Assembly: GCA_016124615.1 (NCBI GenBank) | Contig: WGNF01000008.1 | Coordinates: forward strand, 372,001-436,000 | From: Paracoccaceae bacterium | Lineage (GTDB): Bacteria; Pseudomonadota; Alphaproteobacteria; Rhodobacterales; Rhodobacteraceae | Length of the DNA stretch: 64,000 bases | Direction of reading: 5' to 3' | Shown: piece after piece, positions 17,361 through 25,526 of the stretch | How positions within the stretch are numbered: position 1 is the first letter of the stretch | Layout: every line of letters starts with the position of its first letter | Notes under the pieces: model-generated | Database searches by the model: none | The model's input: the letters and a program-made list of their open reading frames with translations, nothing else | What the model was told of the DNA's origin: nothing | Position numbers and translations under genes: made by a program

Positions 17361-18356
17361 TTACTTCAGCGCAAGATCCGTAATCTCATGCGTCCAGGCG
17401 CCCGGCGCGGGCTCTTTGGTGATCGCCGGATTGTCCTTCGAAATCGCCGACAGCAGCGTTGCCACCGTTTCGTCGTAGTCCGCCGGGTCGAGCGCGCCGT
17501 TCGATCCTTCGGTCAGCTTGGCGATCCCTTTCATCATGTATTCCTGATGCGCCAGCGTCTGCGCGCCGCTGGTGTCGTTGTCGATCACGATCTGCGCCGC
17601 CTCGTCCGGATTCGCCTCGGCGTATTTCCAGCCTTGCATCGAGGCTTTGACGAACCGTGCCATCTTGTCCTTGAACGCCGGGTCGGCCAGGTTCTTGTCA
17701 AGCGTGTAAAGCCCGTCTTCGAGCATCCCCACGCCTTCCGCGAGGTAGTTGAAGGTGACCAACTGATCCGGCTTGATCCCGGCATCAAGCACCTGCCCGT
17801 ACTCGTTGTAGGTCATCACCGAAATGCAGTCGGCCTGCTTTTGCAGCAGCGGATCGACGTTGAAGCCCTGCTTCAGCACTTCGACGCCATCGGCCTTGCC
17901 GTCGGTCTTGATCCCCAGCTTCGCCATCCAGGCGTAGAACGGGTATTCGTTGCCGTAGAACCAGACGCCGAGGGTGTGGCCCTTGAAGTCGGCGGGCGTC
18001 GAGATGCCCGAGGATTTCAGGCAGGTCAGCTCCAGCCCGCCGCGCTTGAACGGCTGCGCGATGTTTACCAGACCCAGCCCGCGTTCGCGCGCCGCCAGCG
18101 CCGCCGCCATCCAGTCGACGATCACATCGGCACCGCCGCCGGAAATCACCTGCTCGGGGGCGATGTCGGGGCCGCCCGGCTTGATCGTGACGTCAAGCCC
18201 GGCGTCCTTGTAAAAGCCCTTCGCCTGCGCGACGTAGTAGCCCGCAAACTGCGCCTGCGTCACCCATTTCAGTTGCAGCGTGACCTTGTCGGCGGCATGG
18301 GCCGCCCCCGCGATCATCAGGGCACCCAGCGCGCCCGCCCACATTGTCTTCTTCAT
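17361..18356 (-). CDS. NMT1/THI5-like ABC transporter substrate-binding protein
   Basis: Periplasmic binding protein, 331 aa. It has a signal peptide (MKKTMWAGALGALMIAGAAHA) and a mature start DKVTLQLKWVTQAQFAGYYVA, the family hallmark. Related proteins bind pyrimidine-like or aromatic compounds such as hydroxymethylpyrimidine, riboflavin or taurine-like ligands. Next to dihydropyrimidinase and ureidopropionase genes, a pyrimidine or hydantoin-type ligand is the best guess. The ATG at 18356 follows GGAGG by 6 bases. It is the last gene of the operon and precedes a strong terminator. Confidence 0.88.
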   Translation of the reverse strand: MKKTMWAGALGALMIAGAAHAADKVTLQLKWVTQAQFAGYYVAQAKGFYKDAGLDVTIKPGGPDIAPEQVISGGGADVIVDWMAAALAARERGLGLVNIAQPFKRGGLELTCLKSSGISTPADFKGHTLGVWFYGNEYPFYAWMAKLGIKTDGKADGVEVLKQGFNVDPLLQKQADCISVMTYNEYGQVLDAGIKPDQLVTFNYLAEGVGMLEDGLYTLDKNLADPAFKDKMARFVKASMQGWKYAEANPDEAAQIVIDNDTSGAQTLAHQEYMMKGIAKLTEGSNGALDPADYDETVATLLSAISKDNPAITKEPAPGAWTHEITDLALK

Positions 18357-18408
18357 TCGAACCTCCGTGTTGCAGGCCATGTCCCCGGCCCTGGTTAAAT
18401 CTGTTGTT

Positions 18409-19335
18409 CTATCCCCGTTGCGATGGATGCCAGAAGGTCACCGCCTTTTCCGCCACCGCCACAAGCCCGTAGAAGGCGCTGCCCGCCAGCGCCGCGACCG
18501 TGATCTCTGCCCAGACCATATTGAGGTTGAGTTTCCCGACCTCGGTCGAAATGCGAAAGCCCATCCCCATGATGGGAGAGCCGAAGAATTCGGCGACGAT
18601 AGCACCGATCAGCGCCAGCGTTGTCGCAATTTTCAGCCCATTGAAGATGAACGGCATTGCCGCGGGCAGGCGCAGCTTGCGCAGACTCTGGCCATAGCAC
18701 GCGCCCCAGGTCGCCATCAGGTCGCGCTGCATCGGGTCGGCGGCGCGCAAGCCTTCCAGCGTGTTCACCAGCACCGGGAAGTAGACCATCACCACGACCA
18801 CCGCCGCCTTCGATTGCCAGTCGAAGCCGAACCACATCACCATGATCGGCGCCATCCCGACGATCGGCAGCGCGGCGACGAAATTGCCCACCGGCAGCAG
18901 CCCGCGCTGCAGGAAATCCGACCGGTCGATCAGCACCGCCGTAGCCACCGCCGTCGAACAGCCGATGGCATAGCCGCCCAGCGCGCCCTTCAGGAAGGTC
19001 TGCGCGAAGTCTTGCCAGAGCGTTGGCAGGTTGGCCGCAAAGGTCTGCGCGATGGCCGTGGGCGGCGGCAGGATGATCCCCGGCACGGCGTAAAGCCGCA
19101 CCGTCATCTGCCAGAGCACGAGGATCGTCAGCCCGAAAATGGTGGGAACCAGGTAGCGCGCCCATCGCCCCGCGAACCGGGTCAGCCCGACGTTGGCCGC
19201 CCAGGCCGCGAGCCAGACCACCAGCACCGCTGCCAGCCGCAGGTCGAGCCAGGCCGCCGCCAGCAGCACCGCCGCCCCGCCGATAAGCTGGCCGACATCG
19301 CCCGCCTGCCAAAGGGTCATCGGCCGCTCGCTCAT
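18409..19335 (-). CDS. ABC transporter permease (SsuC/TauC-type) 2
   Basis: Integral membrane permease, 308 aa. The N-terminal third has extra hydrophobic segments (LIGGAAVLLAAAWLDLRLAAVLVVWLAAW) before the usual BPD_transp_1 domain. The EAA-type cytoplasmic loop reads TWGACYGQSLRKLRLPAAMPFIFNGLK. The ATG at 19335 overlaps the first permease's stop by 4 bp, which sets the start inside a much longer shadow frame. It pairs with the other permease as a heterodimer. Confidence 0.88.
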   Translation of the reverse strand: MSERPMTLWQAGDVGQLIGGAAVLLAAAWLDLRLAAVLVVWLAAWAANVGLTRFAGRWARYLVPTIFGLTILVLWQMTVRLYAVPGIILPPPTAIAQTFAANLPTLWQDFAQTFLKGALGGYAIGCSTAVATAVLIDRSDFLQRGLLPVGNFVAALPIVGMAPIMVMWFGFDWQSKAAVVVVMVYFPVLVNTLEGLRAADPMQRDLMATWGACYGQSLRKLRLPAAMPFIFNGLKIATTLALIGAIVAEFFGSPIMGMGFRISTEVGKLNLNMVWAEITVAALAGSAFYGLVAVAEKAVTFWHPSQRG

Positions 19336-20195
19336 CGGTCCATCCCCATGCGCGCCAGCGTCAGCCGCTGCACCACCCCGATGATCCCGACCAGCACTGC
19401 CGCCAGCGCCGCCGCCGCGAACAGCGCCGACCAGATCTGCACCGTCTGGCCGTAGTAGCTGCCCGACAACAGCCGCGCGCCCAGCCCCGCGATGGCGCCG
19501 GTGGGCAGTTCGCCGACGATCGAGCCGACCAGCGCCGCCGCCACCCCCACCTTCAGCGAGGTGAAGAGATAGGGCATCGAAGCCGGCAGCCGCAGCTTGC
19601 CCAGCACCTGCGCGCCGCTGGCGCCATAGGTGCGCAACAGGTCGATCTGCATCGCGTCCGGGCTTCTGAGCCCCTTCACCATGCCGACGACGACCGGAAA
19701 GAAACTCAGGTAGGCCGAGATGATCGCCTTCGGCACCAGCCCGGTGATGCCGACCGAGTTCATCACCACGATGATCATCGGCGCGATGGCCAGGATCGGG
19801 ATCGTCTGGCTGGCGATGGCCCAGGGCATCACGCTCATGTCCATCGCGCGGTTGTGCACGATGCCCACCGCCAGCAGCACGCCCGCCGCGGTGCCGATGG
19901 CAAAGCCCAGCAGCGTCGCGCTCAGCGTGACCCAGCCGTGGTAGATCAGGCTGCGCTTCGAGGTCGGCGCCGTCATCACCACCGTCTTCCACAGCTCCGC
20001 CGCCACCTGATGCGGCGCGGGCAGCACCGGGCGGGTCTGGTTCATGGTCTGCGGGATCAGGTCGGCCAGCGTCACCGTGGTGTTGGCGCGCGCGGCCTGA
20101 TCATAGACCCATTGCGCGTTCAGCCAGATCGACCCCGCATACCACAGCGCCAGGATCACCAGCAGCACCGCCGTCACGGGCCAGACCGACCTCAT
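19332..20195 (-). CDS. ABC transporter permease (SsuC/TauC-type) 1
   Basis: Integral membrane permease, 287 aa, with an N-terminal anchor followed by a periplasmic stretch of about 60 residues and the BPD_transp_1 domain. The EAA loop is TYGASGAQVLGKLRLPASMPYLFTSLK, very like that of the second permease, which suggests old duplication. It lies between the ATPase and the second permease. The 72-bp gap before it (20196-20267) carries an 11-bp tandem repeat. Confidence 0.88.
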   Translation of the reverse strand: MRSVWPVTAVLLVILALWYAGSIWLNAQWVYDQAARANTTVTLADLIPQTMNQTRPVLPAPHQVAAELWKTVVMTAPTSKRSLIYHGWVTLSATLLGFAIGTAAGVLLAVGIVHNRAMDMSVMPWAIASQTIPILAIAPMIIVVMNSVGITGLVPKAIISAYLSFFPVVVGMVKGLRSPDAMQIDLLRTYGASGAQVLGKLRLPASMPYLFTSLKVGVAAALVGSIVGELPTGAIAGLGARLLSGSYYGQTVQIWSALFAAAALAAVLVGIIGVVQRLTLARMGMDR

Positions 20196-20210
20196 CGGGC
20201 ACCGCCCTGC

Positions 20211-20254
20211 ATCGGTGTGAAACCGGTGCGGAATCGGTGTGAAATCGGTATGCC
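20211..20254. repeat. Four 11-bp tandem repeats
   Basis: Four consecutive 11-mers: ATCGGTGTGAA, ACCGGTGCGGA, ATCGGTGTGAA, ATCGGTATGCC. They fill most of the gap between the ATPase and permease genes of this operon. A related array in the opposite orientation lies at about 56210-56260. Confidence 0.75.
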
Positions 20255-20267
20255 CCGAACGGTGGCT

Positions 20268-21116
20268 TCACACCTCATAGGAATGCCCCGCCCTGAGCCC
20301 TTCGCGCACCCGATGCGCCACCGCGATGAATTCCGGCGTGTCGCGAATTTCCAGCGGCCGCTCGCGCGGCAGCGGGCTGTCGATCACGTCGGTGATGCGG
20401 CCGGGGCGCGGGCTCATCACCACGATCCGGGTCGAAAGATAGACCGCCTCGGGGATGGAATGCGTAACGAAACCAATGGTTTTCCCGGTTCTGTTCCACA
20501 ACTTCAGCAATTCCTCGTTCAGCCGGTCGCGGACGATTTCATCAAGCGCGCCAAAGGGTTCGTCCATCAACAGAATGTCGGCGTCAAAGGCCAGCGCGCG
20601 GGCGATGCTGGCGCGCTGCTGCATCCCGCCCGAAAGCTGCCAGGGGAACTTGTTGCCAAAGCCGGAAAGGTCCACCAGCTCCAGCACTTTTCGAACACGC
20701 TCCTGCTGATCCGCTTTCAAAAAGCCCATGATCTCCAGCGGAAGTTTCACATTTCCCGCAATCGTGCGCCAGGGATACAGGCCCGCCGCCTGGAACACGT
20801 AGCCATAGGCCCGCGCTCGCCGCGCCGCATCCGCACTCATCCCGTTCACCGTCAGCGTACCTTCTGTCGGGCTCTCCAGCGCCGCGATCGCGCGCAGGAA
20901 TGTGGTCTTGCCGCAGCCCGAGGGGCCAATGAAGCTGACAAAATCGCCCTTGGCGATCGTCAGATCGACGCCGGTCAACGCCTGCACCGGCCCGTCGGCC
21001 GTGGCGAAGGTCAACCCCAGCCCCCGCGCCTCGATCACCGGCGTGCCCGACTGTGCAGCGCCCTCGATCTGCTCTATCATCGCCGTCGTGTCCTGCACCG
21101 GGGAAGGGCCTTCCAT
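20268..21116 (-). CDS. ABC transporter ATP-binding protein (nitrate/sulfonate/pyrimidine type)
   Basis: Cytoplasmic ATPase, 282 aa. Walker A is GPSGCGKTT, the signature LSGGMQQRASIARAL and Walker B ILLMDEPFGALD; the H-loop is VTHSIPEAVYL. This is the SsuB/TauB/NrtD-like group, which fits the NMT1-type binding protein of the operon. The start is uncertain: the ATG at 21116 shares its bases with the ATG of the divergent cupin gene and lacks a ribosome site. The next in-frame ATG is at 21080. Confidence 0.88.
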   Translation of the reverse strand: MEGPSPVQDTTAMIEQIEGAAQSGTPVIEARGLGLTFATADGPVQALTGVDLTIAKGDFVSFIGPSGCGKTTFLRAIAALESPTEGTLTVNGMSADAARRARAYGYVFQAAGLYPWRTIAGNVKLPLEIMGFLKADQQERVRKVLELVDLSGFGNKFPWQLSGGMQQRASIARALAFDADILLMDEPFGALDEIVRDRLNEELLKLWNRTGKTIGFVTHSIPEAVYLSTRIVVMSPRPGRITDVIDSPLPRERPLEIRDTPEFIAVAHRVREGLRAGHSYEV

Positions 21117-21513
21117 GTTGAAATCATGTCAGAAAATCCGCCCCAGCGGCACCTACGCCGGCAAGCAGGGCTTTACCTACCTCGAAGGCGTCTCGGCCGA
21201 GCGGATGGGCTCGACCGGCATCTGCATGCACCTTCTGACCATCCCGCCCGGCGGCCGCGCCAAGGCGCACAAGCACGCCACCCACGAAACCGCGATCTAC
21301 GCCATCGCGGGTGAGACGGTGATGTACTGGGGCGAGAGGCTTGAGCACCGGATGGAGGTGGCGGAGGGAGAGATCCTCTACATCCCGGCCGACATGCCGC
21401 ATCTGCCGATGAATCTGTCCGACCGTCCGGCGGTGGCGGTGATCGCCCGCACCGATCCGCATGAGCAGGAAAGCGTTATCCTGTTGCCGGAACTGGAACA
21501 TCTGGTCCCCTAG
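21115..21513 (+). CDS. Small cupin-domain protein
   Basis: 132 aa, a single cupin barrel. Motif 1 contains G-x-AKAHKHATHETAIYAIAGE, with metal ligands His-x-His and Glu; motif 2 contains EGEILYIPADMPHLPMNLS. The ATG at 21115 has GGGGAAGGG upstream, which is inside the opposite-strand ATPase gene; the longer open frame is shadow. Its stop and the dihydropyrimidinase stop share the tetramer CTAG. It could bind or modify a pathway intermediate in pyrimidine degradation, but the substrate is unknown. Confidence 0.85.
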   Translation: MLKSCQKIRPSGTYAGKQGFTYLEGVSAERMGSTGICMHLLTIPPGGRAKAHKHATHETAIYAIAGETVMYWGERLEHRMEVAEGEILYIPADMPHLPMNLSDRPAVAVIARTDPHEQESVILLPELEHLVP

Positions 21514-22961
21514 ACCCCGCTCGCCGGGATGCCCGTGCGCTGTACCGGGCGCGGCGCGGTCAGCTCTTTCCACGCCGACAGCGCCCTGTTCACCGCCCCG
21601 TTCGGCGCCCGTTTCACGAATTCGCCATGCCCCTCGCGCGAGGTCATGGTGCCGTCGGTTACCGCAACATGGCCACGGGTCAGCGTGAAGCGCGGCAGGC
21701 CCTTCACAACCTTGCCCTCGAACACGTTGTAATCAATCGCGGATTGCTGATTGGCGGCGCTGATCGTCTTGCTTTTTTCCGGATCCCAGACCACCAGATC
21801 GGCATCCGCGCCGACCAGAACAGCGCCCTTCCTCGGGTAGCAGTTCAGAATCTTCGCGATATTGGTCGAGGTCACGGCGACGAATTCATTCATCGTCAAC
21901 CTTCCGGTGTTAACCCCATAGGTCCAGAGCATCGGCATCCGGTCCTCCAGCCCGCCGGTGCCGTTCGGGATTTTGGTGAAATCGCCCAGGCCGGTGCGTT
22001 TCTGCGCGGTAGTAAAAGCGCAATGGTCGGTGGCCACAACGGAGAGACTGCCGGATTGCAACCCGGCCCACAGGCTGTCTTGGTGCCGTTTGTCGCGGAA
22101 CGGCGGGCTCATCACCCGCCGCGCGGCATGGTCCCAGTCCTTGTTCATGTATTCGCTGTCGTCGAGCGTCAGATGCTGGATCAAGGGTTCGCCCCAGACC
22201 CGCTTTCCCTGCATCCGCGCCCGCCGGATCGCCTCATGCGCCTCTTCGCAAGAGGTGTGCACGACATAAAGCGGCACCCCCGCCATGTCGGCGATCATGA
22301 TGGCGCGGTTGGTCGCCTCGCCCTCCACCTGCGGCGGGCGGGAATAGGCATGCGCTTCGGGCCCGGTGTTGCCCTCGGCCAGCAGGCGCGCCTGCAACTC
22401 GGCCACCACGTCGCCGTTTTCGGCGTGCACCAGCGGAAGCGCGCCCAGTTCGGCGCAGCGGCGGAACGAGGCGAACATCTCGTCGTCGTTCACCATCAGC
22501 GCGCCCTTGTAGGCCATGAAATGCTTGAAGGTATTGATGCCCTTGCCCACCACGGCCTGCATCTCGTCAAACACCTGCTCGCCCCACCAGGTGATCGCCA
22601 TGTGGTAGGAATAGTCGCAATGCGCCCGGCCCGACTTGTTGTGCCACATCTGCAATGCGTCCAGCAGACCCTGCCCCGGCGCGGGCAGCGCGAAATCCAC
22701 CACCATCGTGGTGCCCCCCGCCAGCGCCGCCCGCGTGCCGCTGTCGAAATCGTCGCTGGAATAGGTGCCCATGAAGGGCATTTCCAGATGCGTATGCGGG
22801 TCGATCCCGCCGGGCATGACATAGCAGCCCGTGGCATCCAGCACCGTGTCGCCCGAGAGGTTCGGGCCGATGGCGGTGATCTTGCCACCGTCGATTTTCA
22901 CATCGGCCTTGTAGGTCAGATCGGCGGTTACGATGGTTCCGTTCTTGATGATGGCGGTCAT
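21510..22961 (-). CDS. hydA: Dihydropyrimidinase (D-hydantoinase)
   Basis: Zinc hydrolase opening the ring of dihydrouracil or dihydrothymine to N-carbamoyl-beta-alanine or its methyl form, in the cytoplasm. It has 483 aa, the usual length. Metal ligands His56 and His58 are in GGIDPHTHLEMP, and the carboxylated lysine is probably Lys152 in FMAYKG. Further His and Asp ligands are in VVHTSCEEAHE and VATDHCAF. AGGAAG lies 6 bases before the ATG at 22961, so the longer frame is rejected. It is transcribed after the ureidopropionase gene. Confidence 0.93.
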   Translation of the reverse strand: MTAIIKNGTIVTADLTYKADVKIDGGKITAIGPNLSGDTVLDATGCYVMPGGIDPHTHLEMPFMGTYSSDDFDSGTRAALAGGTTMVVDFALPAPGQGLLDALQMWHNKSGRAHCDYSYHMAITWWGEQVFDEMQAVVGKGINTFKHFMAYKGALMVNDDEMFASFRRCAELGALPLVHAENGDVVAELQARLLAEGNTGPEAHAYSRPPQVEGEATNRAIMIADMAGVPLYVVHTSCEEAHEAIRRARMQGKRVWGEPLIQHLTLDDSEYMNKDWDHAARRVMSPPFRDKRHQDSLWAGLQSGSLSVVATDHCAFTTAQKRTGLGDFTKIPNGTGGLEDRMPMLWTYGVNTGRLTMNEFVAVTSTNIAKILNCYPRKGAVLVGADADLVVWDPEKSKTISAANQQSAIDYNVFEGKVVKGLPRFTLTRGHVAVTDGTMTSREGHGEFVKRAPNGAVNRALSAWKELTAPRPVQRTGIPASGV

Positions 22962-22971
22962 TTTGGGCTTC

Positions 22972-23364
22972 CTATTTCTCCATCTGCGGTAATTTCCAAT
23001 AGATGTCGGAGATCGCATCGAAAACACTAGCACTTGAGTTTTCGATGCATTTGGCTTTCACTCGCGTAACCAGAGCATCGGGTTCAACGGACTTATCCCA
23101 GATATTTCTTGAGATATTGGGGCCGGTCGGGCCAGTACCCGCTCCAATGCCGAAATTCATTCCGGTCCAATAACCATACACCCAACTGACAAAGGCCTGT
23201 CGGAAAGTAATGACATCAGAATACCGCAAGAATTCGCCGCAGCTCTCAAACACAATCCCCCTAGCCCCAAGATATCGGTCACTAGGCCTTTTCGCGCCCG
23301 TCTGCGCAGCACAAACTGTCGCAATCGCTGAAGCAATTACAAAGGCAGCGAGAGCATCCCTCAC
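22972..23364 (-). CDS. Small secreted protein of unknown function within the pyrimidine operon
   Basis: 130 aa from a GTG start at 23364 that overlaps the ureidopropionase TGA by 4 bp. The N-terminus looks like a signal peptide (LAAFVIASAIATVCAA). The mature part has two cysteines, and a pattern SWVYGYWTGMN...KCIENSSASVF, which resembles a family of small secreted HdeA/Rap1a-like proteins (Cys ... GYxSGxN ... Cys); I cannot name it firmly. Base composition is visibly lower in GC than its neighbours and codon use is different (TCA, ATA, AAT), so it may have been acquired. The dihydropyrimidinase start lies only 10 bp after its stop. Confidence 0.6.
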   Translation of the reverse strand: MRDALAAFVIASAIATVCAAQTGAKRPSDRYLGARGIVFESCGEFLRYSDVITFRQAFVSWVYGYWTGMNFGIGAGTGPTGPNISRNIWDKSVEPDALVTRVKAKCIENSSASVFDAISDIYWKLPQMEK

Positions 23365-24611
23365 CCCACCACCCCCGCCGTCTCTACCACCGCGTGGAAC
23401 AGCACATCCGTCCCGGCCTTTGCCCATTCGGCCGAAATCTCCTCGGCCTCGTTGTGGCTCAGCCCGTCCACGCAGGGGCACATGATCATCACCGTCGGCG
23501 CCACGCGGTTGATCCAGCAGGCGTCATGGCCAGCGCCCGAGACAATATCCATATGCGAATAGCCCAGCCGTTCCGCCGCGCCGCGGACGACCTTGACCAG
23601 ACCGGGGTCGAAGGTGACAGGGTCGAAGTGCCCCACCGCCTCGATCTCACAGCCCAGCCCCAGCTCGGCCGCCACCGCATGGGCCGCGCGTTCCACCTCG
23701 GCCCGCATCAGGTCCAGCTTGCCCTGCTCGGGGCTGCGGATGTCGACCGTGAACACCGCCTTGCCGGGGATCACGTTGCGCGAGTTGGGGTAGACGTTCG
23801 CCTGCCCGACCGCGCCGACCGCGTTCGGCTGATGCGCCATCGCGATCTGGTGCACCCGCTCGATGACCCGCGCCATCCCCAGCCCCGCATTCACCCGCAT
23901 CGCCATCGGGGTTGATCCGGTGTGGGCGTCCTTGCCGGTCAGGGTGATCTGCAGCCACCACAGGCCCTGGCCGTGGGTGACCACGCCGATCTCGCGCCCT
24001 TCGGCCTCCAGAATCGGGCCCTGCTCGATGTGCAGCTCCAACATGGCGTGCATCTTGCGGGCGCCGACCACCTCTTCGCCACGCCAGCCGATCCGGGCCA
24101 GTTCGTCGCCGAAGCTCTTCCCCTCGGCATCGACCCGCGCGTAGGCCCAGTCCTGCGCGTGCATCCCGGCGAAAACGCCCGAGGCGAGCATGGCGGGGGC
24201 AAAGCGCGTGCCCTCCTCATTCGTCCAGTTGGTCAGCACCACCGGGTGTTTCGTGCGGATCCCGAGGTCGTTCATCGAGCGCAGCACCTCCAGCCCGCCC
24301 AGCACGCCCAGAACGCCGTCGTATTTCCCGCCGGTCGGCTGGGTATCGAGATGCGAGCCGATGTAGACCGGCAAGGCGTTCGGGTCTGTCCCCTCGCGGC
24401 GGGCGAACATGGTGCCCATCTGGTCAAGGCCCATCGTGCAGCCCGCCGCCTCGCACCAGCCTTTGAACAGGGCGCGGCCCTTGGCGTCGTCATCGGTCAG
24501 GGTCTGGCGGTTGTTGCCGCCCGCCACGCCGGGGCCGATCTTGGCCATCTCCATCAGGCTGTCCCACAGCCGTTCGCCGTTGATGCGCAGGTTCGCGCCG
24601 GGTGCGGTCAT
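23361..24611 (-). CDS. Zn-dependent amidohydrolase (beta-ureidopropionase / N-carbamoylase, AmaB-AllC family)
   Basis: M20-family hydrolase of 416 aa that removes the carbamoyl group from N-carbamoyl-beta-alanine, giving beta-alanine, CO2 and ammonia. Metal and active-site motifs are GSHLDTQPTGGKYDG, TNWTNEEGTRF, LELHIEQGP and GAGHDACWI. Allantoate or N-carbamoyl-amino-acid hydrolases look alike; the neighbouring dihydropyrimidinase and RutR favour pyrimidine degradation. It is divergent from rutR, with two RutR-type operators in the 141-bp gap, so it is likely de-repressed by uracil or thymine. Confidence 0.9.
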   Translation of the reverse strand: MTAPGANLRINGERLWDSLMEMAKIGPGVAGGNNRQTLTDDDAKGRALFKGWCEAAGCTMGLDQMGTMFARREGTDPNALPVYIGSHLDTQPTGGKYDGVLGVLGGLEVLRSMNDLGIRTKHPVVLTNWTNEEGTRFAPAMLASGVFAGMHAQDWAYARVDAEGKSFGDELARIGWRGEEVVGARKMHAMLELHIEQGPILEAEGREIGVVTHGQGLWWLQITLTGKDAHTGSTPMAMRVNAGLGMARVIERVHQIAMAHQPNAVGAVGQANVYPNSRNVIPGKAVFTVDIRSPEQGKLDLMRAEVERAAHAVAAELGLGCEIEAVGHFDPVTFDPGLVKVVRGAAERLGYSHMDIVSGAGHDACWINRVAPTVMIMCPCVDGLSHNEAEEISAEWAKAGTDVLFHAVVETAGVVG

Positions 24612-24677
24612 CGCAGTCTCCCTGTCCGCCGCGGCATTCTGCGATGCCCTCGGCCGGACGCTTGTCCGAATCCAATC

Positions 24678-24693
24678 CTGACCATATGGTCAA
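24678..24693. promoter_or_regulatory. RutR-type operator 1
   Basis: CTGACCATATGGTCAA matches the RutR consensus TTGACCA-nn-TGGTCAA at all but the first base. It is 67 bp upstream of the ureidopropionase gene. Confidence 0.8.
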
Positions 24694-24710
24694 GAGAAGC
24701 GCACCATGCC

Positions 24711-24726
24711 TTGACCATCCGGTCAA
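24711..24726. promoter_or_regulatory. RutR-type operator 2
   Basis: TTGACCATCCGGTCAA matches the RutR consensus with one change in the right arm. It lies 27 bp before the rutR start and 33 bp from operator 1 (start to start), about three helical turns, so both sites lie on the same face of the DNA. Confidence 0.8.
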
Positions 24727-24752
24727 CAAAAATATGGAAGGGTTCCGCTGGC

Positions 24753-25385
24753 ATGACCGCCCCAGACCGCACGCCGCGACGAACCGACATCCGGCGAGAG
24801 CGCGAGACGCTCATTTTGTCAGCAGCCGAGAAAGTCTTTGCCGAGGCGGGCTATGGCGGCGCCACGATGCAGCTGATCGCCGATATGGCGGGGCTGCCCA
24901 AGGCGAACCTGCACTATTATTTTGCCACCAAGGAAGAATTGTACCGCCGCGTGGTGCGCGACATTTTCGAGATCTGGCTGCACGCCGCCGACAGCATGGA
25001 TGCGGCGACGGGTCCGGCCGAGGGAATCGGCGCCTATATCGACGCCAAGATGGAAATCTCGCGCCTCCACCCGCATGGCTCCAAGGTCTGGGCGTCCGAG
25101 GTGATGCACGGCGCGCCGGTGATACAGGACTATCTGGAAACCAGCCTCAGGGACTGGACGCAGGGCCGCGTTGCCCTGATCCAGCGCTGGATCGACGAGG
25201 GCAAGATGGCCCCGGTCGACCCGAGTCACCTGCTTTACATGCTCTGGGCCACCACCCAGCACTATGCCGACTTCGGCCACCAGATCGAGACGCTGAACGG
25301 CGGCAAGCCGCTGACGGACCGACAGTGGCAGGCGGCAAAGGCCAGCGTGAAGGCGATCATCCTGCGCGGAATAGGGGCGATCTGA
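24753..25385 (+). CDS. rutR: RutR-like TetR-family pyrimidine-responsive regulator
   Basis: 210 aa. The helix-turn-helix reads MQLIADMAGLPKANLHYYFATKEELY, the form typical of RutR/YcdC, and the C-terminal domain (EVMHGAPVIQDYL, LWATTQHYADFGHQIE) matches YcdC_C. E. coli RutR is released from DNA by uracil. It is divergent from the ureidopropionase gene and has two RutR-type palindromes in front, which suggests autoregulation. The ATG at 24753 is preceded by GGAAGGG at about 10 bases; the much longer frame upstream is antisense shadow. Confidence 0.9.
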   Translation: MTAPDRTPRRTDIRRERETLILSAAEKVFAEAGYGGATMQLIADMAGLPKANLHYYFATKEELYRRVVRDIFEIWLHAADSMDAATGPAEGIGAYIDAKMEISRLHPHGSKVWASEVMHGAPVIQDYLETSLRDWTQGRVALIQRWIDEGKMAPVDPSHLLYMLWATTQHYADFGHQIETLNGGKPLTDRQWQAAKASVKAIILRGIGAI

Positions 25386-25526
25386 GGGTGCTGGCGGCGT
25401 TCGGTCGAAAACGCCGCTGCAATTTCCCGCAATTGCCACAGTTCTGCACCGCTCTTCATCGGACATTGACTCTTTGAGGGCACATCCTGTGCAGGCTTCA
25501 TTCGCAAGTCCGGGGAGGGCTTGGCC

